A stretch of DNA of 64,000 bases from UBA11051 sp964390495 (lineage in GTDB: Bacteria > Armatimonadota > Zipacnadia > Zipacnadales > UBA11051), in the NCBI GenBank assembly GCA_964390495.1, contig CAYMIN010000009.1, forward strand, positions 1-64,000, given 5' to 3'. This document shows, in pieces, positions 33,989-42,088 of this stretch (position 1 is its first letter; each line of letters begins with the position of its first letter). A program made the position numbers and the translations under genes. The notes beneath the pieces are model-generated. The model did no database searches and was not told the DNA's origin. It worked only from the letters and a program-made list of their open reading frames with translations.

Positions 33989-35263
33989 ATGTCCGAGAAG
34001 CTAGCGATTGACGGCGGTGAGAAGGTCAGAGCAGAGCCGTTTCCGCCCTGGCCGTATTTCGACCAGGAAAGCATCGAGGCGGCCATGGAGCCGTTGCGCA
34101 GCGGCAAGGTCAACTATTGGACCGGCTCGGTCGGCCAGCAGTTCGAGAGTAAGTACGCCGAGTGGTGCGGCTGCAAGTATGGCATCTCAACCAACAGCGG
34201 CACCAGCGCTTTGCATGTGGCAATGGCCGGCGCGCTTAACATCGGCCCCGGGGATGAGGTGATCGTCCCCAGCTACACCTTCATCGCTTCCTCGATGTCC
34301 ATCGCCCAGGCCGGCGCCGTGCCGGTATTCGCCGATGTCGAAAAACTCACCCACACCATTGCTCCGGCTTCCATCGAGGAGAAGATCTCCGACCAGACCA
34401 AGGCCATCGTTCCGGTGCATCTCTACGGCTGCATGTGCGACATGGACCCGATTATGCAGATTGCCGAGAAGCACGGGCTGTATGTGATTGAGGACTTCGC
34501 CCAAGCCCCCGGCGGTGAGTACAAAGGCAAGCAGGCCGGCAGTATCGGGCACGTCAACGCCACCTCCTTCTGCCAGAGCAAGCACTTCACCACCGGCGGC
34601 GAGGGCGGTTGCGTGGTCACCGACAACGAGGATTGGGCCTGGAATGCCCGCGCCTTCCGCGACCACGGCTATGACGTATCCGAGCGGATGCGGCTGCTGG
34701 AGCTAGAGGAGAAGCTGCCTTACATCCACAACCGCATCGGTTTCAACTTCCGCATGACCGAGATGCAGTCGGCCATCGGCCTGCGCCAACTCGAACTGAT
34801 GGACACCTGGCATCTGCCTACGCGCCGTCGCAATGCCAAGATCCTTGACGAAGAGCTGCAGGACCAGCCGTACATCCTGGCGCTGCCGATTGATACCGAG
34901 GAGCGCAAGAACGCCTACTGGATGTACCCGATCATCCTGGATACGGATAATATCACGGTTGATGCCCGGCAGTTCTTCCAGGCGGTGGCTGCCGAGGGCG
35001 TGCCGGCCGGGCCTGTGATGTGGCCTGAAGGCTACAAGGAGAAGTGCTATGCCGAGCATGTCGGCTTCGGCGAGTTGGCCTACCCGTTCAAGGACCCGGC
35101 CACCAGGCCTGAGGCCGTGGACTACAAGAACATGGAGATGGCCAACGCCGTCTGGGTCGAGAGCCGCACCTTCTTCGTACCGCCGCATCCCACCTATGAA
35201 GAGCAAGACATGCGCGACATTGCCACAGCAATCAAGAAGGTCGGCGCAGCCTACGCCAAGTAA
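33989..35263 (+). CDS. DegT/DnrJ/EryC1/StrS family aminotransferase
   Basis: A 424-residue PLP-dependent sugar aminotransferase. It has TNSGTSALHVAM near residue 70, VIEDFAQAPGGEYKG with the cofactor Asp, and FCQSKHFTTGGEGG with the Schiff-base Lys at residue 198. The family converts keto-sugar nucleotides or scyllo-inosose to amino sugars. AGGAGGA at 33974-33980 fixes ATG 33989; the frame is open to 33932. The insertion of about 60 residues around 300-360 is longer than in small members. The substrate is unknown. Confidence 0.9.
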   Translation: MSEKLAIDGGEKVRAEPFPPWPYFDQESIEAAMEPLRSGKVNYWTGSVGQQFESKYAEWCGCKYGISTNSGTSALHVAMAGALNIGPGDEVIVPSYTFIASSMSIAQAGAVPVFADVEKLTHTIAPASIEEKISDQTKAIVPVHLYGCMCDMDPIMQIAEKHGLYVIEDFAQAPGGEYKGKQAGSIGHVNATSFCQSKHFTTGGEGGCVVTDNEDWAWNARAFRDHGYDVSERMRLLELEEKLPYIHNRIGFNFRMTEMQSAIGLRQLELMDTWHLPTRRRNAKILDEELQDQPYILALPIDTEERKNAYWMYPIILDTDNITVDARQFFQAVAAEGVPAGPVMWPEGYKEKCYAEHVGFGELAYPFKDPATRPEAVDYKNMEMANAVWVESRTFFVPPHPTYEEQDMRDIATAIKKVGAAYAK

Positions 35264-35303
35264 GCAGGCCTCAGCGGTTAAACCGCCGGAGGGCAGCTAT
35301 GAA

Positions 35304-35329
35304 GCGTCGGGGCATCTGCCCGGCGCTTT
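35304..35329 (+). terminator. Candidate weak terminator after the DegT aminotransferase
   Basis: GCGTCGGG (35304-35311) pairs with CCCGGCGC (35319-35326) around a 7-base loop and is followed by TTT only. Confidence 0.4.
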
Positions 35330-35373
35330 GCTGTGTTCCGCTGACGATCTTGATGCCGAGCAAATAGTCGTTA

Positions 35374-35382
35374 TGCTATAAT
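35374..35382 (+). promoter_or_regulatory. Extended -10 promoter upstream of the CBS/permease genes
   Basis: TGCTATAAT is a perfect extended -10 (TGnTATAAT). No good -35 lies at 17 bp, as allowed for extended -10 promoters. The CBS gene begins about 115 bp downstream. Confidence 0.55.
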
Positions 35383-35498
35383 ACCAGCGCCAGAAAACAC
35401 AAACAGCGAGGCCCGGGCTGCTGGCAGTGGTGCCGGGCTTGACGCAATTGTCATTCGGGCGACGGCCACGGCGCTTCTGGCCCAAAGGAGTTGCTGCT

Positions 35499-35966
35499 AT
35501 GACCGCCAAAGATATCATGCAACCCGACTTCGTCTGCGTGCAGCCGGATATGCCTCTGAGGCAGGCGGCCGAGCTGATGACGGAGCAACGCAAGCTGCTA
35601 CTGCCGGTGATTGACGCGGAAGGCTGCGGACAGGGAGTTCTGATGGAGGCCGACCTGCTACGGGTGGTGCTACCCAAGTATTTAGACGGTCTGGCCAGCC
35701 TCAACTTTCTGCCGGAGGCCTGCGACTTGTTCGACCTCAATGTGAAGATCCCCAGCCTCAAGGTCCAAGATGTTATCGGCCAGCGCAAGCTCTACACCGT
35801 TAAACCGGATACCAAGGCGATGGAGATCGCCCACGTCATGCTCACCGAACAGATATCGTCGGTAGCTGTCGAGAAGGATGGCAAGATCGTCGGGATCGTC
35901 ACTCGCGGCAGCCTGGTGCGTCACATCTTCGAGCACCTACTCTGTGAGGAAGAGCAGCAGCAATGA
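35499..35966 (+). CDS. Two-CBS-domain protein
   Basis: A 155-residue protein made of two CBS domains: the first MTAKDIMQPDFVCVQPDMPLRQAAELM..PVIDAEG and the second TVKPDTKAMEIAHVML..VAVEKDGKIVGIVTRG. CBS pairs bind adenosyl ligands such as ATP, AMP or SAM and regulate partner proteins. AAAGGAG lies 8 bases before ATG 35499. It overlaps the permease gene by 4 bp (ATGA), so it probably gates or senses for that transporter. Confidence 0.9.
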   Translation: MTAKDIMQPDFVCVQPDMPLRQAAELMTEQRKLLLPVIDAEGCGQGVLMEADLLRVVLPKYLDGLASLNFLPEACDLFDLNVKIPSLKVQDVIGQRKLYTVKPDTKAMEIAHVMLTEQISSVAVEKDGKIVGIVTRGSLVRHIFEHLLCEEEQQQ

Positions 35967-37315
35967 ATTACCCTGCCATAGGCGCGGTGGCAATATTCCT
36001 CGTCACTTACATACTTCTGGCCACCGAGAAGGTCCACAAAACCAAGGCGGTGCTGGCCGGCGCGGTCTTGATGATACTGCTCGGCATCGTCAGCCAGCGC
36101 ACTGCCTTCCACGGGGGGCAAGCCAAGTACCTCGAGAACGTGTACATCGAGGGTATTGACTGGAACACCATCATGCTGCTCATCGGCATGATGATCATCG
36201 TCAACATCATCCGCACCACCGGAGCCGTCGAGTTTTTGGCCATCAAGTCCGCCAAGGCCGTCCACGGCCATCCCACTCTCATCATTGTGCTGCTTTGCGT
36301 CATCACAGCCGTATTGTCGGCATTCCTGGACAACGTGACCACGGTGATCATCATAGCGCCGGTGGCTATCCTAATCTTTGAGCGCCTGGAAAGCGATCCG
36401 GTTCCCTGCCTAATATCTGTTATCTGCGCCTCTAACATTGGCGGGACGGCAACACTTATCGGGGACCCGCCTAATATCATCATCGGCTCGGCAGCGCGTC
36501 TGAGCTTTCTCGACTTTCTATCGGTGGACGCCCCTGTGGCGATCGTCTCGATGCTGGCGCTCTTGGTGGCGATAGCTCTATTTCTACATCCCCGTCTCTC
36601 GGTAAGTCAGCAAGTGCGCGAACGCGTCATGGAGTTTGATGAGAGCGCGGCGATTACCGACTGGAGCCTGCTGCGCCGCTGCCTTGTGGTTCTGGGGATC
36701 ACACTGATAGGCTATGTCGTTCATGACCGGCTTAGTCTGGAGCCGGCAACTATAGCTCTGGGCGGCGCGGCACTGCTGCTGCTGCTTCACACCGACGGCC
36801 CGGAAGAGGCGCTCGAGCGCGTTGAGTGGCCCACCATTTTTTTCTTCATTGGCCTCTTCATAATGGTAGCCGGCCTGGTGGAGAGCGGCGTAATGGAGAT
36901 GCTGGGGCAAGGCTTCAGAACCTTCACTGGCGGCAACACCGCGGCAATGACCATGCTGATGCTCTGGGGCTCAGGTATCATGTGCGCAGTAGTCAACAAC
37001 ATCGCCTATACCACCATGATGACGCCGCTGATCACAACCATCGCGCTCTCCGCACATCCTGCAGCAGCCACCGCGTCATGGGTGGAAATATATCATTCGC
37101 CCGAAATACTGCCGCTGTGGTGGGCGCTCTCACTGGGCGCGTGTTTGGGTGGCAACATGACGTATGTGGGTTCGGCCGCTAATGTGGTGGTCGTGGGTAT
37201 CGCTGACGGCAGTGATCACCCGATTGGCTTCGGTCGCTACCTCAAGTACGGTGTGCCGATTGCCTTCGCGTCGCTGCTGCTGGCCACCTTGTGGTTGTGG
37301 CTGCTGTTCTTGTAG
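35963..37315 (+). CDS. ArsB/NhaD-type ion transporter (SLC13-like permease)
   Basis: A 450-residue membrane protein with about eleven transmembrane helices. The key segments are SAFLDNVTTVIIIAPV and GGTATLIGDPPNIIIGS, the two signatures of the ArsB/NhaD/P-protein superfamily, and the matching second-half segment AVVNNIAYTTMMTPL. Members move arsenite, Na+/H+ or organic anions. No arsenic genes lie nearby, so Na+/H+ exchange or anion transport is more likely. Overlap with a CBS protein suggests nucleotide control. Confidence 0.88.
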   Translation: MNYPAIGAVAIFLVTYILLATEKVHKTKAVLAGAVLMILLGIVSQRTAFHGGQAKYLENVYIEGIDWNTIMLLIGMMIIVNIIRTTGAVEFLAIKSAKAVHGHPTLIIVLLCVITAVLSAFLDNVTTVIIIAPVAILIFERLESDPVPCLISVICASNIGGTATLIGDPPNIIIGSAARLSFLDFLSVDAPVAIVSMLALLVAIALFLHPRLSVSQQVRERVMEFDESAAITDWSLLRRCLVVLGITLIGYVVHDRLSLEPATIALGGAALLLLLHTDGPEEALERVEWPTIFFFIGLFIMVAGLVESGVMEMLGQGFRTFTGGNTAAMTMLMLWGSGIMCAVVNNIAYTTMMTPLITTIALSAHPAAATASWVEIYHSPEILPLWWALSLGACLGGNMTYVGSAANVVVVGIADGSDHPIGFGRYLKYGVPIAFASLLLATLWLWLLFL

Positions 37316-37352
37316 GGGTGGGTAACGACGGGGCCGCCAGGAGGATAATGCA

Positions 37353-37784
37353 ATGAGCAATACACAACGTTTCGGCATTTCCATGCCCGCTGATCTGCTG
37401 CAAGCCTTCGATGAACTCATCGCCAAGCAGGGCTATGCCAACCGCTCCGAGGCCATCCGCCATATCGTCCGCGACTTCCTGATCCAGCGCCAGTGGATGA
37501 TGCCCGAAGGCCACGTCGTCGGCACTATCACTATCGTCTATGACCATCACGTCCGCGGACTGCAATCACGGCTGATTGACCTACAACATCAACATGAACA
37601 CATCGGTCACATCTCCTGCACCACCCACGTACACCTCGACCATGAGAATTGCGTGGAGGTTATGGTGGTTGAGGGCACTGCGGAAGAGGTGCGCCAGCTT
37701 GCCGACACCATCATCAGCGCCCGTGGGGTCAAGCACGGCCAACTCTCCTGCACCGGCGTGACACCGCTCAAGCACGCTCACTAG
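37353..37784 (+). CDS. nikR: Nickel-responsive regulator NikR
   Basis: A 143-residue protein with an N-terminal ribbon-helix-helix domain (QRFGISMPADLLQAFDEL, then NRSEAIRHIVRDFL) and a C-terminal ACT-like domain with the nickel ligands in THVHLDHENCVEV (His-x-His and Cys). NikR represses nickel-uptake genes when nickel is bound. AGGAGG lies 10 bases before the ATG. No nickel transporter or hydrogenase gene is in the window, and the permease just upstream is not a known NikR target family. Confidence 0.93.
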   Translation: MSNTQRFGISMPADLLQAFDELIAKQGYANRSEAIRHIVRDFLIQRQWMMPEGHVVGTITIVYDHHVRGLQSRLIDLQHQHEHIGHISCTTHVHLDHENCVEVMVVEGTAEEVRQLADTIISARGVKHGQLSCTGVTPLKHAH

Positions 37785-37903
37785 GCAAGCTGAACAAGCC
37801 TGTGCCCCGACCGATTTTGGTTTGCAGAATCTGCCTGGCGGGAATATTGCTATTTGGGAATTGTTCAATCGGCACCTGACCGTACCCAAGGAGGAGAGCC
37901 GTT

Positions 37904-38356
37904 ATGTCACCTGCGCTGATCTGGCTGATTGTGGGGCTTGGCCTGCTCATCATTGAGCTTTTCACCATGACCTTCTTCTTGATGTGGCTGGCCTGTGGCG
38001 CGCTGCTGGCGGCCGTTGCGGCCTTCTTCACCAGCGCCGCCTGGGTGCCGTGGATGGTCTTTTCGGTCGCCACGGTGGTGCTCTTGATCGCTACCCGGCC
38101 TCTGGCCCGCAGCATGCACGGCAGCGTCACCGTCCCCTCCAATGTGGACCGCCTCGTCGGCCAGACGGCGGTCGTCCTGGAGACCATCGACAATCTCCAC
38201 AATACCGGCCGGGTGCGCATCGAATCCGATGAATGGCGCGCCCGCAGTGCCGGCGATGCTATCGCCCAGGGCCAACACGTCATCGTCAAGAGCGTCGAAG
38301 GCACTACCTTGATGGTAGAGCTCCCCGACGCCGAGACAACTGCAACAGACCAGTAG
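37904..38356 (+). CDS. NfeD family membrane protein
   Basis: A 150-residue protein with two to three N-terminal transmembrane helices (about 1-62) and a C-terminal OB-fold (DRLVGQTAVVLETIDNL..GRVRIESDEWRARS), the short NfeD form lacking the serine-protease domain. NfeD proteins act with stomatin/SPFH partners in membrane microdomains; the next gene is such a partner 86 bp downstream. AAGGAGGAG precedes the ATG. Confidence 0.9.
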   Translation: MSPALIWLIVGLGLLIIELFTMTFFLMWLACGALLAAVAAFFTSAAWVPWMVFSVATVVLLIATRPLARSMHGSVTVPSNVDRLVGQTAVVLETIDNLHNTGRVRIESDEWRARSAGDAIAQGQHVIVKSVEGTTLMVELPDAETTATDQ

Positions 38357-38442
38357 CCGAGTCGCCGCCGACGCCGTTCCGCCTCATCAGTATGTCCGTT
38401 AGTACGGTGCGAATGCGGTCGCAACCAAGGAGTTGACAAGCG

Positions 38443-39384
38443 ATGAGTTGGGCAGGTTGGATTGTCTTAGCGATTCTGGCACTTGTGGTCGTGGGCAAGG
38501 CGGTCTATATCGTCCGCCAGCACCAGCGAGGTGTGGTGGTGACCTTCGGCAAATACTCGAGGACGGTGCAGCCGGGGCTGGTGTTCGTCTTCCCCTTCGT
38601 CCAGGGCATTACCCTGGTGGACATGCGCGAGACGGTCCTTGATGTGATGCCGCAGGAGGTCATCACCGAGGATAACGCTCTGGTGACCGTGGATGCGATC
38701 GTGTACTACGAGATCACCGATCCCTTCCGCAACCTCTACAATGTCACCGACTTCCGCATGGCGGCGGTCAAGCTGGCCCAGACCAACCTACGTAACGTAG
38801 TCGGCGATATGGAGCTTGACGAGGTGCTGACCTCCCGCGAGACAGTCAATGCCCAGTTGCGGCAAATCCTCGACGACGCTACCGATAAGTGGGGCGTGCG
38901 CGTCACCCGCGTCGAGTTGCAGACCATCGAGCCGCCCGCCGACATCATTCAGGCCATGAGCCAGCAGATGAAGGCTGAGCGCCTCAAGCGTGCCGCGATC
39001 CTCGAGGCCGAGGGCCTGAGGCAGGCCGCGATTCTCAAAGCCGAGGGTGAGCGCCAGGCCCGCATCAACATCGCCGAGGGTGAGGCGGAAGCGATCAAGA
39101 AGGTGGCAGACGCCGAGAAGTACCGCGAGATCGCGGTGGCCCAAGGCGAAGCCCAAGCTATCACCACCGTCTTCGACGCCATTCACGCCGGCGATCCCAC
39201 ACCCGACCTGTTAGCGATTAAGTATCTCGAGGCGCTCGCCGATATCGCCGACGGTGAAGCCACCAAGATCTTCTTGCCGCTGGAAGCGATGGGCGTCCTG
39301 GGAAGCATGGCCGCTATCGGTGAGGCCTTCAAAGACGTTCAGCCGCCGGCAGCCAAAGGTCAAGTGGCTCCATCGGACGGGTAG
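38443..39384 (+). CDS. SPFH/Band 7 (stomatin-like) protein
   Basis: A 313-residue protein with an N-terminal transmembrane helix, an SPFH domain starting IVRQHQRGVVVTFGKY and a long C-terminal coiled coil rich in Ala/Glu/Arg (LEAEGLRQAAILKAEGERQAR-like repeats, split here by position: residues about 185-240). It likely oligomerises at the membrane as a scaffold with NfeD. AAGGAG lies 12 bases upstream of the ATG. Confidence 0.92.
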   Translation: MSWAGWIVLAILALVVVGKAVYIVRQHQRGVVVTFGKYSRTVQPGLVFVFPFVQGITLVDMRETVLDVMPQEVITEDNALVTVDAIVYYEITDPFRNLYNVTDFRMAAVKLAQTNLRNVVGDMELDEVLTSRETVNAQLRQILDDATDKWGVRVTRVELQTIEPPADIIQAMSQQMKAERLKRAAILEAEGLRQAAILKAEGERQARINIAEGEAEAIKKVADAEKYREIAVAQGEAQAITTVFDAIHAGDPTPDLLAIKYLEALADIADGEATKIFLPLEAMGVLGSMAAIGEAFKDVQPPAAKGQVAPSDG

Positions 39385-39415
39385 TAGCTAGCTCTGGATG
39401 GGAGCCGACGACGCA

Positions 39416-40372
39416 ATGAAGCGGATCGTCAGCGTCAGCTTGGGGTCGAAAAGCCGAGACGCCAGCGCCACCGTTGAGATATTCGGCCAGCAGTTCCATC
39501 TGGAACGGGTCGGCACTGACGGCGACATCGCGGCCGCTCGGCGGATCATCTCCGAGCTCGATGGTCAGGTTGAGGCGATCGGGCTCGGTGGTATAGACCT
39601 CTATCTGGTCTGTGGGCGCCGTCGCTGGACGATCCGCGATGCGGCCAAGCTGGCGCGCGCCGCCAAGACCACTCCGGTCGTGGATGGCAGCGGCCTCAAG
39701 GACACTCTCGAACGCCGCGCCATCCGCGTGCTGCACGAAGAGGGACTCCTGGTCCCGCCTTCGTCTGCCCGTGATCCCGAGGCCGGCCCCCACTCCACCA
39801 AGGTCCTCATCGTTTCCGCGGTGGACCGCTTCGGCATGGCCGAAACCTTCGCCGAACTCGGCTACGACTGCCGCTTCGGGGATCTCATTTTCGCCCTGGG
39901 GCTGCCGCTCGTCCTAGCCTCGCTGACCTGGATCAAGCTCGCGGCCATAACCCTCCTGCCCCTTCTGACGCGCCTCCCCTTCACTGTCCTCTACCCCACT
40001 GGCAGCAAACAGGAGAGCCAGACCGGAAGAGCGCCTAAACACTTCGCGTGGGCCGACATCATCGCGGGGGACTTCCACTATATCAGGCGCAACTTACCTG
40101 CTGAGGGCGACTTACTGCGGGGCAAGACCATCATCACCAATACCACCACCGAGGCCGACATGCAGTTGCTGCGCGGCCTGGGCCTGCACCGGCTCATTAC
40201 GACCACACCGCGCCTGGAGGGCCGCTCCTTCGGCACCAACATGATGGAGGCGGCGCTGCTGGCGCTGTCCGACAAGCCGTTTGCCGAGATCGGCCGCGAC
40301 GATTACCTCGAAATGCTCGATAGAATGGAGTACGGCCCCTCGGTGGAACTACTCAACGACCCCAACAGGTGA
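39416..40372 (+). CDS. Conserved protein of unknown function (resembles proteins labelled quinate 5-dehydrogenase)
   Basis: A 318-residue protein beginning MKRIVSVSLGS, with conserved-looking stretches IGTDGD-like VGTDGDIAAA, AIGLGGIDLYLV, TPVVDGSGLK and VSAVDRFGMAETF. The last resembles a Rossmann-like cofactor segment without the classic GxGxxG. A hydrophobic region follows (residues about 165-195), then IIAGDFHYIRR. I recall related proteins carrying the label quinate 5-dehydrogenase, but I see no shikimate dehydrogenase signature, so the label is doubtful. Start ATG 39416 is preferred over ATG 39398 because GGGAG lies between them. Confidence 0.6.
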   Translation: MKRIVSVSLGSKSRDASATVEIFGQQFHLERVGTDGDIAAARRIISELDGQVEAIGLGGIDLYLVCGRRRWTIRDAAKLARAAKTTPVVDGSGLKDTLERRAIRVLHEEGLLVPPSSARDPEAGPHSTKVLIVSAVDRFGMAETFAELGYDCRFGDLIFALGLPLVLASLTWIKLAAITLLPLLTRLPFTVLYPTGSKQESQTGRAPKHFAWADIIAGDFHYIRRNLPAEGDLLRGKTIITNTTTEADMQLLRGLGLHRLITTTPRLEGRSFGTNMMEAALLALSDKPFAEIGRDDYLEMLDRMEYGPSVELLNDPNR

Positions 40373-40461
40373 AGCTGGCGTCTTGGGCTGTCCAGTCTCT
40401 GTATATGACTCTTCGGCGTGCGGTGCTTCATGGAAGCCAGGCCATGAAACTGGCTCTGATG

Positions 40462-40547
40462 CACAACAATCTCCAGGACGACGGGCATCCCTGCCTGTCG
40501 CGAAACGGGGACAGGCGAGGATGCCTGTCCTCCAGGATGGGGTTGTG
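40462..40547. repeat. Long imperfect inverted repeat between convergent genes
   Basis: Nested arms fold into one long hairpin: CACAAC (40462-40467) with GTTGTG (40542-40547), GGCATCC (40484-40490) with GGATGCC (40519-40525), and GCCTGTC (40493-40499) with GACAGGC (40510-40516). CTCCAGGA also occurs as a direct repeat near both ends (40471 and 40530). There is no T-run, so it is more like a REP/MITE-type element than a canonical terminator, though it could stop both converging transcripts. Confidence 0.7.
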
Positions 40548-40607
40548 GGGGCGAGGCGTCACCGGCTGCCTTGCCTGTCCACTCCTCTAACGCCCCAAGC
40601 TGAGCAA

Positions 40608-42044
40608 TCACAGCTCCCGTCGGTGGCGCAGGTACTTCTCCTCCATATTCAGTTCTTCCAGCAGCTTGACGTAATCGGCGTGAAGCTCTCTGGCGATTTC
40701 CGGATGCTCGCCGATGACGTTTTGCTGCTGGCCGGGGTCCTCAGCTAGGTCATAGAGCTCCGGCGGCGGGATCCTGTCCCCTACTACCACGGCGTCGCGG
40801 CTCTCATCGTCCACGATGCTGGTGACATGCGATACCGGCGGCGCGTCGGGGCTGCCGAAGTGTACCAGGCACCAGTTGCCTTTGGTCACTGTTACCGGCC
40901 GTCCGCCGTTGGGATCGTGGGCCAGCGAGGCGGTCGTGACAGCGAAATCGCGATTGCTTTGGCGCTCGCCGTTGATGATCGGCAGCAGACTGGCTCCGTG
41001 CATGGTCCCGGGGTCGGGTGCGCCGCTGAATTGCAAAATCGTCGGCATCAGGTCAGGCGGCTGGGCATAAGCTGAGACGCGCTTGCCCGTAGTCTGTTCG
41101 GGCATCCGGATCAGCAGCGGAATGTGCGCCACCTCCTCATAAAGCTGGACGATGGCGTGACCCTGCTGTTGAATCAGGCTCTTGCCGGTCAGCCCGTGCT
41201 CGCCCAGATAAAAGCCGTGGTCCGTGGTGAAGATGACCATGGTCTCGTCCAGCACGCCGAGTTGGTCCAGGCGCTGCAGCAGGTAGCCCACCCAGGTGTC
41301 CACCAGGCTGACCTCGCCCGCATACAAGGCCCGCATGTGCTGCAACTCCGCCTCGGTGTAAACGTCGGCCGGACCGTAATTCGGGTAGTAGCAGATCTCG
41401 CCCCGATAGTTGGGATCAGCGTACAGGTCGGCGTACCACTTCGGCGGGTCGAACGGCTCATGGGGGTCGAAGGTGTCCACGTACATGAAAAAAGGCTGCT
41501 GGTAGTTGTCTTCCAGCCAGCGAGCGGCTGTCATCATAGTGCGGGCCGGGAAGTAATCCTGCTCCTCCCGCCGCCACGAGGTATTGCGGATATACTGCCT
41601 GACGCTGTTGACGCCGCCATAGCGGATCTTGGCTTCGGAGCTGGGCAGCGGCGGATCTGCCGGCGCTGACTTCCAGTTATCGTTCTCCTCCCCGCGGATC
41701 CAGTCATAGGCCGAGAAGCCGCGGAAGAAGTTCTGCTGGCCCCTGGCGATGTGGGGAGTATCCACGCAGAAGTACGTGGTGTAGCCGGCCCGGCCCAGCG
41801 CCTCCGCAACCACCGGCTTATCGGCAGGCAGCGGCGACCAGTCGAAATCAATGAAAGTGAACTGCCCTGTCATCACGTCACAGCGGTTGGGTACGGTCGG
41901 GAAAGACGCTGCGTAGGCGTTGTCGAAAATGGAGGCTTCGGCGGCCAGCCGGTCCAGGTTCGGCGTCCGTATCCAGTCATTGCCGTAGCAGCCCAGATGG
42001 TCGCGACGCATCGTGTCCGAGATGATGACTACCACATTCTTCAT
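40608..42044 (-). CDS. Sulfatase-fold hydrolase with Thr in place of the formylglycine residue
   Basis: A 478-residue alkaline-phosphatase superfamily protein. The N-terminus VVVIISDTMRRDHLGCYG gives metal ligands, and the far metal site is FTTDHGFYLGEHGLTGK. The sulfatase signature C/S-x-P-x-R appears as Thr50-Val-Pro-Asn-Arg54 (TVPNR), then MTG, so the residue that becomes formylglycine is Thr. Superfamily members using Thr are phosphodiesterases and related enzymes, hence a phosphoester or other substrate is possible. AGAGGAG lies before the ATG. It is the last gene of a - strand unit with a DUF6785 protein and a sugar kinase. Confidence 0.87.
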   Translation of the reverse strand: MKNVVVIISDTMRRDHLGCYGNDWIRTPNLDRLAAEASIFDNAYAASFPTVPNRCDVMTGQFTFIDFDWSPLPADKPVVAEALGRAGYTTYFCVDTPHIARGQQNFFRGFSAYDWIRGEENDNWKSAPADPPLPSSEAKIRYGGVNSVRQYIRNTSWRREEQDYFPARTMMTAARWLEDNYQQPFFMYVDTFDPHEPFDPPKWYADLYADPNYRGEICYYPNYGPADVYTEAELQHMRALYAGEVSLVDTWVGYLLQRLDQLGVLDETMVIFTTDHGFYLGEHGLTGKSLIQQQGHAIVQLYEEVAHIPLLIRMPEQTTGKRVSAYAQPPDLMPTILQFSGAPDPGTMHGASLLPIINGERQSNRDFAVTTASLAHDPNGGRPVTVTKGNWCLVHFGSPDAPPVSHVTSIVDDESRDAVVVGDRIPPPELYDLAEDPGQQQNVIGEHPEIARELHADYVKLLEELNMEEKYLRHRREL

Positions 42045-42088
42045 AATTGCAGCTCCTCTTGATGCTCATCACAGTGCCGCATTCCATT

